A DNA stretch of 7,084 bases from an uncultured Psychrobacillus sp. (GCA_934234185.1 CAKQHO010000147.1:1-7084); one strand, 5' to 3'. Shown: positions 1 through 6,842, counted from the first letter of the stretch. Notes: a model not told the origin generated them from the letters alone. Translations and numbers: made by a program.

Positions 1-95
1 TTAAAAAATTGTCCATGCAGGCGATGCTAACTTTTGCTGCCTTAAATCTTAAGAAGTTGGCCAGCTGGACCTGGAAAACGCCAAAAATGGCGTAA
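1..95 (+). CDS. C-terminal end of a probable IS1182-family transposase (5' part outside window)
   Basis: Reading from position 3, the plus strand is open for 30 codons to a TAA at 93-95. The peptide contains MQAMLTFAALNLKKLASW. This resembles the end of the DDE domain of IS1182-type transposases, where a segment of the form 'k.QalLtfaamNLKkLa' precedes a short basic tail. Only this end is visible, so the catalytic DDE residues and the full length cannot be judged, and whether the gene is intact or a remnant is unknown. The remaining IS right end would lie in about 96-150, but with one end missing I cannot define the terminal inverted repeat. Apart from the hairpin at 156-180 I see nothing else in 96-191. 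The family call is from motif memory only; the tail is short. Confidence 0.6.
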   Translation, partial: KKLSMQAMLTFAALNLKKLASWTWKTPKMA

Positions 96-155
96 AGCAA
101 TCAAAATCGAGAGCTGAATTAACTCTTTTTCCAGAATGTAAACTGTGATAATAGC

Positions 156-180
156 AAAAGCGTCCTCTCTTTGGGACGCT
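156..180 (-). terminator. Hairpin terminator after the MHYT-EAL gene, possibly bidirectional
   Basis: Positions 159-165 (AGCGTCC) pair perfectly with 174-180 (GGACGCT), with a possible extra T-G pair inside and a loop of about six bases. On the minus strand the stem is followed by a short U run (156-159), about 11 bases beyond the stop codon of the MHYT-EAL gene. On the plus strand it is followed by a T/C-rich stretch (181-191), so it may also stop transcription coming from the insertion element. The U run is short, so efficiency is uncertain. Confidence 0.6.
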
Positions 181-191
181 CTTTCCTTTCT

Positions 192-2198
192 CTATATAAA
201 AGTTACTTTGTCATAAAAGGAGTTGTTCCATAGGACTAAATCCTCCTTTGTTTGAGGCTTAGAGAAGTAATAGCCTTGTACGATAGGCACCAGACAGCTT
301 GCCTTTAGAAAGTCGACCTGTTCCTTTGTTTCTACTCCTTCAAAAACGATATTAAGCTTTAATGATTGGCCAAGGGCGATGATTGCTTGCATAATGGAGG
401 AATCTTTTTCCGAGCCGGGTATTTCATCTATAAATGATTTGTCTATTTTCAATGTAGAAATGGGCATTTTCTTTAGATAGGATAGCGATGACACTCCTGT
501 TCCGAAATCATCTAAAGCTATTGAAAACCCTTCCTTTCGTAAGGCTATTACTGCTTTAATAGCTTCCTCTATATTTTTAACAAAGCTTGTTTCGGTAATT
601 TCTAGCTCCAGCTGGCTAGGGACAATGTTATTTTCTGTTGTCCTTAGTTTTAAGACAGTTAGCAGCTTGGAGGATGTTACGTATTCTCCAGGAATATTAA
701 TAGAAACCTGTTCGAAAGTTACCCCTTCCTCCCTCCACTCTGTCAATTGAATGCAAACCTTCTCAATAATCCAGTCTGTCACCGTAAACATCCGGTTATT
801 TTTTTCTAATATCGGGATGAATACAGCTGGCGATAGCATTCCATAGGTAGGGTGATTCCATCGGAGAAGAGTTTCAATTCCCGATATTTTATGGGAATGT
901 AAATATAGTTTAGGCTGATAAACAAGGAACAACTCTTCCTCCTCCATCGCACGCTCTATATCATTTATAATCTCTCTTTCAAATGTATAGGTATGAATAG
1001 CTGGATTAAAGAAAATTACTTCGTTCTCATATTTGGTAGAGGAATGATTGATTACTGCCAATACGTTTGGATAGAGGCCAGTTACTTCACGGTCATATTT
1101 TGCCTCTGTAACCGCCCAGACAGAAGATAGATGAATTTGCTGATTATCTATAAATAAAGGCTCGATATAATTCTTCACCTCGTTTATCGCTTCCTCTAAG
1201 GGCTCTTTCGAAATAAAAGCAAAACGATTCCCTTCGATTCTGTAAACCTGTATGTTAGGTAAATTTGCCGCCTTTAATTTATCTGACAGAAGTTTAATCA
1301 CTTCATCTATAAATTGATAATTATAGCCTTTATTTAGTTTCTCGAGGTCATGTAGATGCCAGATAGCAAGGCTAGCTGGTGAAGAAAGCTTTAATAAATT
1401 CTGTTCAAAAAGTCGGTGGTTCGGAAACTTTGTAAAGGAATCAAAATAGCTAGTTCGGTATTCTACGTAGCGATCTATTAAACTTGATAAAAACAGCATA
1501 CCGATTAAGCATACCATCCCAATTACTACTATAAGAGCTAAGTCTCCCATATTCGACGTATGATGGCCTTCTGTACTTACTTGAAATATTGTAGGTGTAT
1601 AAAAAGTAACTGAAGACATACCTGTGTAATGCATACTTGAAATAGCCAGCCCCATTATAATAGCTGTCAGTAGATGCATGTATCTATTTTTCATCCATTT
1701 TTGAAGATCCGAAAAAATATAAACAGCCACAACGGAAACAGCAACTGCGATTGCTATTGATAGAACAAAAATCCACTTATTATAGGAATAATCGATTTCC
1801 ATTTTCATCGCATACATGCCTAAGTAGTGCATCGTTGAAATTCCGGTCCCCATAAAAAGACCCGCTAACAGATAGATGACTACTGACCTATTTGGAAGGT
1901 TAGCCAAATAAAATGCTATAAGAGAGGAAAGCATTGCTGGAACAATCGAAAGAATGGTTAAAGTAATGTCATATTCCATATGCACAGGTAAGGAAAGTGC
2001 ACTCATTCCTACAAAATGCATCGACCAAATTCCAAACCCCATGGCAATTGAAGCGAGAAGTAACCATATATAGCGATGAAAAAAGCCGTCCATTTTGGCT
2101 CTTCTATTCATAGCTAAAGCAGAATACGAGGCAATAACAGCGATGAAAATTGATAATATAACAATAGAAGCGGTATATTCCCCTGTGATGACTTCCAT
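192..2198 (-). CDS. MHYT - degenerate GGDEF - EAL membrane protein, probable c-di-GMP phosphodiesterase
   Basis: The predicted 668-residue membrane protein probably senses a small ligand (diatomic gas or copper has been proposed for MHYT domains) and hydrolyses cyclic-di-GMP. The N-terminal ~240 residues form about seven membrane segments carrying the three MHYT repeats: MHFVGM near 60, MHYLGM near 123, MHYTGM near 189. A GGDEF-like domain follows (about 250-385), but its signature is EGNRF (about 322-326), so cyclase activity should be lost. The EAL domain (about 415-655) reads ETLLR at 442. It keeps the metal and catalytic residues: N501, E533 in ELEITET, D563-D564 in DDFGTG, K584, E620 and E623 in EGVE, and Q641. 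It is therefore probably active. Start choice: ATG at 2198 has GGAGG at 2204-2208 with 5-nt spacing, and MHYT proteins usually begin this close to the first helix. ATG 2225 (AAAGGG upstream) or TTG 2258 would add 9 or 20 residues. The domain content resembles B. subtilis YkoW, but I see no PAS domain and the GGDEF is degenerate. It is transcribed alone, and no functional link to the B12 operon is evident. Confidence 0.93.
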   Translation of the reverse strand: MEVITGEYTASIVILSIFIAVIASYSALAMNRRAKMDGFFHRYIWLLLASIAMGFGIWSMHFVGMSALSLPVHMEYDITLTILSIVPAMLSSLIAFYLANLPNRSVVIYLLAGLFMGTGISTMHYLGMYAMKMEIDYSYNKWIFVLSIAIAVAVSVVAVYIFSDLQKWMKNRYMHLLTAIIMGLAISSMHYTGMSSVTFYTPTIFQVSTEGHHTSNMGDLALIVVIGMVCLIGMLFLSSLIDRYVEYRTSYFDSFTKFPNHRLFEQNLLKLSSPASLAIWHLHDLEKLNKGYNYQFIDEVIKLLSDKLKAANLPNIQVYRIEGNRFAFISKEPLEEAINEVKNYIEPLFIDNQQIHLSSVWAVTEAKYDREVTGLYPNVLAVINHSSTKYENEVIFFNPAIHTYTFEREIINDIERAMEEEELFLVYQPKLYLHSHKISGIETLLRWNHPTYGMLSPAVFIPILEKNNRMFTVTDWIIEKVCIQLTEWREEGVTFEQVSINIPGEYVTSSKLLTVLKLRTTENNIVPSQLELEITETSFVKNIEEAIKAVIALRKEGFSIALDDFGTGVSSLSYLKKMPISTLKIDKSFIDEIPGSEKDSSIMQAIIALGQSLKLNIVFEGVETKEQVDFLKASCLVPIVQGYYFSKPQTKEDLVLWNNSFYDKVTFI

Positions 2199-2277
2199 AC
2201 CAGCCTCCGAAAAATTACGAAACATTTTTATCCCTTTCTTCCGTGTGAACTTTATCAAAATTTCGTTTGATTACTTG

Positions 2278-2306
2278 ATTCTACGGAACCTATGATTACT
2301 AATCAA
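2278..2306 (-). promoter_or_regulatory. Sigma-A-like promoter of the MHYT-EAL gene
   Basis: On the minus strand TTGATT (2301-2306) and TAGAAT (2278-2283) are separated by exactly 17 bases, matching the -35 consensus at 4/6 and the -10 consensus at 5/6. Transcription would begin near 2271, leaving a leader of about 70 nt to the preferred ATG at 2198. This favours an internal ATG over the TTG at 2258, which would leave only about 13 nt. Prediction from pattern only. Confidence 0.55.
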
Positions 2307-2342
2307 TATAAATATTGGAAAAAATTGATTTTCTTATCAAAA

Positions 2343-2483
2343 GTGCAAGCGCCCTATGTCTCCCCCCACAAGAATATAAAGGTACGTGGAGAAGGCAGTT
2401 CTAGCCTCTTGGAGTGCTCCGCGGTTAACCTCTAGGGTTCAAGTCACTGAGTATGGACAATAAAAAATCCACGCGAACATTGG
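2343..2483 (-). repeat. Diverged intergenic repeat, copy A
   Basis: This stretch between the yvqK terminator and the MHYT-EAL promoter has no credible gene. It shares a 15-base identity (2452-2466, TATGGACAATAAAAA) with 6976-6990, in the same orientation. Looser similarity lies on both sides: CC, then AAC and A-TGG to the right; an ACCTC...GGG block to the left; and a CAAGC near the far edge of each copy with G/C-run-rich sequence. I infer two old copies of one intergenic element rather than a coding region. The boundaries are approximate because the alignment was done by eye. A 28-codon frame (2453-2539, plus) runs through it into the terminator and is not considered real. The stretch 2307-2342 shows nothing recognisable beyond AT-rich sequence. 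Confidence 0.45.
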
Positions 2484-2516
2484 ACTTATCTATCAACCTT
2501 TCGTTACTTCGTCATG

Positions 2517-2545
2517 AAAAAAACCATCTCTACGAATAGAGATGG
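2517..2545 (-). terminator. Strong intrinsic terminator of the btuFCD-yvqK operon
   Basis: Positions 2537-2545 and 2524-2532 form a perfect 9-bp stem (minus strand CCATCTCTA / TAGAGATGG) closed by a UUCG tetraloop. It is followed on the minus strand by seven U residues (2517-2523). The hairpin begins 8 bases after the yvqK stop codon and so ends the four-gene transcript. Confidence 0.93.
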
Positions 2546-2553
2546 CTAACATT

Positions 2554-3138
2554 TTATTTTTTTTCACTACCTACATTTTTAAATACTTTTGCGCTTCTTA
2601 CGTATTCCACATCCGGCATATTTTCTCGGACATTGGCAACACGCGCAGCTGCGAATAAATAATCAGAAAGGCGATTTAAATATCGCTGAACTACTTCCGG
2701 CACATCCTCTTGCGTTTTAATCAAGGTGACAGTCATTCTCTCTGCTCTTCTAGCAATCGTACGAGCAATATGAAGCGTAGCTGCAGCAGGAGTACCTCCT
2801 GGTAGGATAAACCTTTCTAATACAGGACCTTCCTCTACTAAAGCATCAATTCTTTTTTCCATTGCTTCAATAGCTTCATCTGTCATCTTATACACACGTC
2901 TATTAGATACGTTCGCCAAATCTCCGCCACAGTCAAACAGTTCGTGTTGAATAGTTTCTAAATCCTCTAACACATCTGTAAATTTTGTGGGGTTGAGTTC
3001 GGTTATCGCTTTCCCTATAAAAGAATTCACCTCATCAATGGTGCCATATGCTTCTACTCGAATATCATCCTTATCGGTTCTTCCGCCTATTAAGCCTGTT
3101 TGCCCCTTGTCACCTGTTTTCGTATAAATCTTCACCAT
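2554..3138 (-). CDS. yvqK: PduO-type ATP:cob(I)alamin (corrinoid) adenosyltransferase
   Basis: This cytoplasmic enzyme transfers the 5'-deoxyadenosyl group of ATP to reduced corrinoids, making adenosylcobalamin or adenosylcobinamide. The 194-residue protein is of typical length and shows the PduO/Cob_adeno_trans hallmarks: the N-terminal ATP-binding TKTGDKGQTGLIGG (6-19), YGTIDEVNSFIG (31-42), FILPGG (110-115), the basic ARTIARRAER helix (125-134) and YLNRLSDYLFAAAR (153-166). The start is ambiguous. The GGAG at 3145-3148 sits directly against an ATG at 3144, which is too close for it to serve that codon. It suits the ATG at 3138 (6 nt) or the GTG at 3135 (9 nt, giving MKIYTK, the usual family N-terminus). 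The gene lies 24 nt downstream of btuD-cbiZ and is the last in the operon. Its product supplies the adenosylated substrate that CbiZ needs. It is orthologous by context and motifs to B. subtilis YvqK (BtuR). Confidence 0.95.
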   Translation of the reverse strand: MVKIYTKTGDKGQTGLIGGRTDKDDIRVEAYGTIDEVNSFIGKAITELNPTKFTDVLEDLETIQHELFDCGGDLANVSNRRVYKMTDEAIEAMEKRIDALVEEGPVLERFILPGGTPAAATLHIARTIARRAERMTVTLIKTQEDVPEVVQRYLNRLSDYLFAAARVANVRENMPDVEYVRSAKVFKNVGSEKK

Positions 3139-3162
3139 GACCATCTCCCTTCCTACTTTACC

Positions 3163-4629
3163 TTACAAGCCTTTTGTTTTCTTGTAAATTTGTATAGCTT
3201 CCACTGTACATTCATAGACACCTTGCCCAATTTTTTTACCTAGCTCAGTTACTGGACCTGCGTACGGAATATAACTTCCAACCTGTGTGGCAGCAATCAG
3301 TATACTGTCCGTAGGAGTTCCTGTAGCAGTGGTATTCGTACGTTGGTCTTTTACCTCTTCTGAAACTAAAGCTTTTGTTTTAGCCTCTGTCGCTGTCATG
3401 ATTGCCTGGATGAAGCCCTCTTCTGTAAGCTCACCATTTATAATGACCCAAGTATTGATAGTTCCGATAGCAGGAAATATTTCTATTTCATATGTTTTTG
3501 AAACATCCACTGCATTTCCTACACCAGCAGTTACCATCACTATAATATCGCCAACATTCGTCTTGTATTCTTTAATGACTGCATCAGCCGTATTCACTGC
3601 AGTCATCATAGCGACCGTATCAGACTCAGTAAACCCTTTTTGTCTAAGATATTCACCCATTTCTTCCTGTACATTATCGCAGCTGTAATGGGGGCTAACT
3701 CTGCGATTGATAAAGTTTCTATACCAACCGCTTCCTGCGTTTATAACAGCAGAGGACCAGGTCTTTAATTGACTTTTCGCTTCAAATATTACCTGTTCAT
3801 CTGAAATTTGAAGATTGTCCCGAGTGATTAAGTTTTCCCTATATTCCTCTTTTATATCCGGCAATATGGTTATTTGTGGCTTTGGCTTTTCTGGATGCGG
3901 ACTCGTACTCACTCTTGCATTATAGACATTCTCTACTAGCTCTTTCTTTATTACCTCCTGGGGCTGCCCAATTACTTTGACCTTCCCATGATCCATTAAT
4001 AGCAATCGATCGCAGTAAAGGGAAGCTAGGTTAATATCATGAAAAATGCTGATAATCGTTAAATTCTTCTGCGTTGACTGTGATTTTATCGTATCTAACA
4101 GTTGTTTTTGATGGGCAATATCCAAGTGATTGGTCGGCTCATCCAAGAGCAATATAGGTGCCTGTTGTGCTAATGCCTGAGCTACAAATACTCTTTGCTG
4201 CTCTCCTCCTGACATAAGCTCTAATAGCTGATGCTCATAGGAGTCTATCGTAGTGAGCTTCATCGCTTCCTTGATGGCTTGTTCATCTTGCTGTGACCAG
4301 GTAGAAAACCAACCCTTTTGATGTGGATAGCGTCCTAAAGAAACTGTTTCTCTCACTGTATGGGAAAATGCTTGACTATGCAGCTGTGGAAGAATTGCCA
4401 TTTTCTTTGCTAATTCCTTCGAAGCATAAGAGGATAAAAATTCCCCATCAATCAAGACTTCACCCTCCATTATCGGGAGAATCCCGCTAATCAGCTTTAA
4501 AAGAGTGGATTTGCCACTTCCGTTAGGACCGAGAATACCTAACATTTCTCCTTTTTCTACTTCAAAGGAAACGTCTTGTACGACTAACTTCTGTTCGTAG
4601 CCACCAGATAAGTTGTTTATTTTCAACAT
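3163..4629 (-). CDS. btuD: Cobalamin ABC transporter ATPase fused to adenosylcobinamide amidohydrolase (BtuD-CbiZ)
   Basis: The 488-residue protein has two parts. Residues 1-~255 are a FepC/BtuD-type ABC ATPase that powers corrinoid import: Walker A GPNGSGKST (34-42), Q-loop Q82, signature MSGGEQQR (139-146), Walker B ILLLDE (159-164), D-loop NHLD (167-170) and switch H197. Residues ~275-488 are a CbiZ domain, which cleaves the aminopropanol side chain of adenosylcobinamide to give adenosylcobyric acid for re-assembly into cobalamin. Family blocks visible are VTAGVGNA (366-373), GTINTWV (389-395), TEAKTKAL (414-421) and ATGTPTDS (435-442). The Pro/Lys-rich stretch 244-251 marks the start of the linker. 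The start at 4629 is preferred over an in-frame ATG at 4689. AGGAGG lies at 4638-4643 (8-nt spacing), the start is one base beyond the btuC stop, and the family begins with MLKINNLS-like sequence. The longer form would add 20 unlikely residues overlapping btuC. The counterpart is B. subtilis YvrA, and BtuD-CbiZ fusions are known in bacilli. Confidence 0.95.
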   Translation of the reverse strand: MLKINNLSGGYEQKLVVQDVSFEVEKGEMLGILGPNGSGKSTLLKLISGILPIMEGEVLIDGEFLSSYASKELAKKMAILPQLHSQAFSHTVRETVSLGRYPHQKGWFSTWSQQDEQAIKEAMKLTTIDSYEHQLLELMSGGEQQRVFVAQALAQQAPILLLDEPTNHLDIAHQKQLLDTIKSQSTQKNLTIISIFHDINLASLYCDRLLLMDHGKVKVIGQPQEVIKKELVENVYNARVSTSPHPEKPKPQITILPDIKEEYRENLITRDNLQISDEQVIFEAKSQLKTWSSAVINAGSGWYRNFINRRVSPHYSCDNVQEEMGEYLRQKGFTESDTVAMMTAVNTADAVIKEYKTNVGDIIVMVTAGVGNAVDVSKTYEIEIFPAIGTINTWVIINGELTEEGFIQAIMTATEAKTKALVSEEVKDQRTNTTATGTPTDSILIAATQVGSYIPYAGPVTELGKKIGQGVYECTVEAIQIYKKTKGL

Positions 4630-4630
4630 A

Positions 4631-5626
4631 TCAAACGCCTCCTTTTTTTCGTTGTCGGAAGAAAATAAAAGCAAATACCGGTGCGCCAATAAAGGCTGTG
4701 ATAACTCCGATAGGTAACTCTGCCGGTGAAATAATGGTGCGCGAAACTAAATCACAAATAATAAGTAAGGAAGCTCCATTTACAAAGCTGAGCGGAAGGA
4801 CATGCCGATTATCTGATCCAAATAATAATCGAGTCATGTGGGGAACAACTAACCCAACAAACCCTATTGTTCCGGAAACAGCTACAGCACCGCCGGTCAA
4901 CATGGAACCACCAATAAGTATCATCAGCTTTCTTTTTTTTACATCCACACCAAGATATCTTGCACGTTCTTCTCCAAATAGCATAGCATTGAGCTCTCTT
5001 CTATTTAGCCATAGCAACAGCGTTCCAACTATCACAAAAGGCAGAACCATCTGTACGTAGTTCCAGCCTCTCATGGATACACTCCCTAAAAGCCAGCCGA
5101 TAATTTGTCTGAGCTCTTCTCCTGTGAGTGCAATCATCAAGGAAATCACAGACCCTAAAAAGGAGCTAAATATTATTCCAGTTAATATAATCGTTTCCAT
5201 TTTCATTGCATGGTCTACAAGCTTTGCAAACCCCATCACTAAAAGCATAGTAGCAAGTGCGCCTAGCATACTAAATACAGGTAACGTGAATGCCCCTAAA
5301 ACCGGTATAGAAAGTCCAAAAAATAGAGTGGCTACTGCTCCAACAGAAGCCCCTGAAGAAACACCGAGCGTATAAGGATCTGCAAGCGGATTTTTTAATA
5401 AACTCTGAAATGCAGCTCCGGCAATAGCTAGCGATGCGCCTACTAAACCAGCTAACAACACTCGAGGCATCCGAATTTTCCAAACAATATTAGCTGCAAC
5501 TTCATCTGTACCAGTATCCCATAGTGTGCTTAACGGCACCTTTACAGAGCCTACCGATACACCTAGCCAAACCGCTACTAATAAGGTTGCAATGGAAAGC
5601 AAGTAACCGAGCGTTGTTTTACTCAC
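4631..5626 (-). CDS. btuC: Cobalamin/corrinoid ABC transporter permease BtuC (FecCD family)
   Basis: This is the membrane subunit of the corrinoid importer. It is expected to work as a homodimer of about ten helices per chain between the lipoprotein BtuF and the BtuD ATPase domains. The 331-residue length is normal for FecCD permeases. Visible family blocks are RMPRVL (52-57), NPLADPYTLGVSSGA (79-93), the GTIGFVGLVVPHMTR segment (252-266) that holds the cytoplasmic coupling loop to the ATPase, and ELPIGVITAFIGAPVF (303-318). The start is GTG at 5624-5626 with GGAGG at 5633-5637 (6-nt spacing). It overlaps the btuF stop by 8 bases, which suggests translational coupling. The gene ends 1 base before btuD-cbiZ begins. 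On sequence alone the family also includes iron-siderophore and haem permeases; the riboswitch and the CbiZ and YvqK neighbours assign it to corrinoids. Confidence 0.94.
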   Translation of the reverse strand: MSKTTLGYLLSIATLLVAVWLGVSVGSVKVPLSTLWDTGTDEVAANIVWKIRMPRVLLAGLVGASLAIAGAAFQSLLKNPLADPYTLGVSSGASVGAVATLFFGLSIPVLGAFTLPVFSMLGALATMLLVMGFAKLVDHAMKMETIILTGIIFSSFLGSVISLMIALTGEELRQIIGWLLGSVSMRGWNYVQMVLPFVIVGTLLLWLNRRELNAMLFGEERARYLGVDVKKRKLMILIGGSMLTGGAVAVSGTIGFVGLVVPHMTRLLFGSDNRHVLPLSFVNGASLLIICDLVSRTIISPAELPIGVITAFIGAPVFAFIFFRQRKKGGV

Positions 5627-6572
5627 TAAAAGCCTCCGGATAAATTGCCTTCGCTACTTCCTCTAATCCATCCGCTAAGCGTGGTCCTTGACGACTGGTT
5701 ATATCCTCATTGATTTGAACTACGGCATCATTTTTTACAGCAGTAATTGTATCGAAGCCGGCACGCTCTTTAACCTTTTGCTCAATTCCATCCACATAGC
5801 TATATGCCACAAGGATTACATCAGGATTACGTGTAATAATCTCCTCTGGGTCAATTTGGAACCACCCATCTTGATCTTCTACTACATTTTCCGCGTTGAC
5901 TAAGTTTAATATGCCTTGCATAAACGTATTATTTCCTGGTGTATAAATCTCTGGAGCATCAGATGTTTCTACAAACACTGTTTTCTTTGTTTCCATCTGA
6001 CCTACCTTATCCGTTATATTTTGTACCTTAGCTTTCATATTCTCTATAATTTTTTGAGCTTCTGTATACTTTCCTGTAGCTCGACCAATTTGCTCAATGG
6101 TTGCATATGTTTCGTTAAAATCTTCTGCATTCTGAACTACATACACCTTCACGTTAGAATCGCGCAGTTGCTGAAGTCCAGATTCAGCCATCCCTACAAT
6201 TGACTCATGCGCAAAAACGATATCTGGCTGAAGCGATAGTATTTTTTCAATGTTGTATTCCATTCCACCAATTTTCTCTTTTTCAAGCGCTTCTGGTGGA
6301 TAGCTTTCATATTCGTTTACACCAACAATCTCTTCATTTAATCCTAAAGCAAATAGAATTTCCGTGTTACTTGGTATCATAGAGATAATTTTCTTCGGTG
6401 CTTCCTCTAGGGTTATTTCTTGCCCAACTGCATCTGTTAAAGTAAGTGGGAATTCTGTGTCGGATACTTCCGCTTGTGAATCCTTTTCCTTCGTAACTGG
6501 TGTTTCTTCATCTGACCCGCATCCTGCTAGTAATAACAACGATGCAATTAATATAAACCAAAACTTCTTCAT
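5619..6572 (-). CDS. btuF: Corrinoid-binding lipoprotein BtuF (ABC transporter solute-binding protein)
   Basis: This is the extracytoplasmic receptor that delivers cobalamin or cobinamide to BtuC. The 317-residue product begins with a lipoprotein signal (MKKFWFILIASLLLLAGC). The lipobox is LAGC with Cys18 as the lipidated residue, followed by an acidic, disordered linker (about 19-40) typical of Gram-positive binding proteins. The rest (about 60-310) is a Peripla_BP_2 domain with the two-lobe, single-helix-hinge pattern: IISMIPSNTEILFALGL (62-78), an IGGMEYNIEKILSLQPDIVF stretch (101-120), NPDVILV (249-255) and RQGPRLADGLEEVAKAIYPE near the end. ATG at 6572 has AGGAGG at 6581-6586 with 8-nt spacing, a strong site. 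It is the first gene of the operon, directly behind the riboswitch-controlled terminator. Siderophore-binding relatives look similar; the corrinoid assignment relies on the riboswitch and neighbours. Counterpart: B. subtilis YvrC. Confidence 0.94.
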   Translation of the reverse strand: MKKFWFILIASLLLLAGCGSDEETPVTKEKDSQAEVSDTEFPLTLTDAVGQEITLEEAPKKIISMIPSNTEILFALGLNEEIVGVNEYESYPPEALEKEKIGGMEYNIEKILSLQPDIVFAHESIVGMAESGLQQLRDSNVKVYVVQNAEDFNETYATIEQIGRATGKYTEAQKIIENMKAKVQNITDKVGQMETKKTVFVETSDAPEIYTPGNNTFMQGILNLVNAENVVEDQDGWFQIDPEEIITRNPDVILVAYSYVDGIEQKVKERAGFDTITAVKNDAVVQINEDITSRQGPRLADGLEEVAKAIYPEAFSE

Positions 6573-6596
6573 CCTTCATTCCTCCTATTGTGCAAT

Positions 6597-6625
6597 AAAA
6601 AATCTCCCATCCGAATGATGAGAGA
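6597..6625 (-). terminator. Riboswitch-controlled intrinsic terminator ahead of btuF
   Basis: On the minus strand TCTCTCATC (6617-6625) pairs with GATGGGAGA (6603-6611) through nine base pairs, one of them U-G. The loop is five bases (AUUCG), and a run of six U residues (6597-6602) follows. It lies between the cobalamin aptamer and the btuF ribosome binding site, so it is the expression platform. When formed, it ends transcription about 25 nt before the btuF start codon. Confidence 0.9.
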
Positions 6626-6666
6626 TAGATAGGTATAAATCCGCGCTTGGAACATATAAGCCGATC

Positions 6667-6815
6667 TACACCAAACCTATCCTCGTAGGCAATGGGTGTA
6701 CATACATAAAGGCAGGTATCCTGGCTCGTGATTTCTCACTTACAGTGGCGGGACCGCGCTGGACTTTAACCAGCTTCCCTTTTAACTCAAGCGTTTTTAC
6801 TTGAGCACCTTTATG
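6667..6815 (-). promoter_or_regulatory. Cobalamin (B12) riboswitch controlling btuF-btuC-btuD/cbiZ-yvqK
   Basis: The leader binds a cobalamin directly and turns the operon off by transcription termination. On the minus strand the B12 box is AGCCAGGATACCTGCC (6711-6726), one base from the usual AGCCAGGAGACCTGCC. GCCACTGT lies at 6742-6749, preceded by a GCGCGGTCCC core. P1 is a perfect 7-bp helix between 6809-6815 and 6705-6711. A P2 arm is formed by CTCAAG/CTTGAG around a loop (about 6785-6806). GCTGG/CCAGC (about 6759-6774) forms P5 with loop UUAAAGU. Between GCCACTGT and the B12 box there is only a short hairpin, GUGA-GAAA-UCAC (6728-6739), so this peripheral arm is compact. A hairpin beyond P1 (6667-6700) is the likely P13 element, whose loop would contact L5. 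The aptamer proper is 6705-6815. The exact subclass (adenosyl- versus other cobalamin) is not settled by reading. Confidence 0.95.
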
Positions 6816-6842
6816 CAATATATGAATAGTGCATGTGCTTTT

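Noticed and set aside
8..16. ATTGTCCAT, inverted match to part of the 15-mer repeat, as a possible third repeat copy
   Set aside because: Only nine bases, inside the transposase-like coding tail; no surrounding similarity.
2453..2539. 28-codon plus-strand frame beginning MDNKKS, similar in its first residues to a 15-codon frame at 6971-7018
   Set aside because: The similarity is explained by the shared nucleotide repeat. There is no proper ribosome binding site, and the first frame runs into the operon terminator.
3287..3688. Plus-strand open frame of 133 codons, and similar ones at 4698-5060, 5073-5375 and 5916-6203
   Set aside because: Each lies opposite a well-supported minus-strand gene, shows no family motif and lacks start signals; they are shadows.
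4630..4689. Twenty-residue N-terminal extension of BtuD-CbiZ beginning at ATG 4689
   Set aside because: It would overlap btuC by 59 bases and has no family similarity, whereas ATG 4629 has an ideal AGGAGG at 8 nt.
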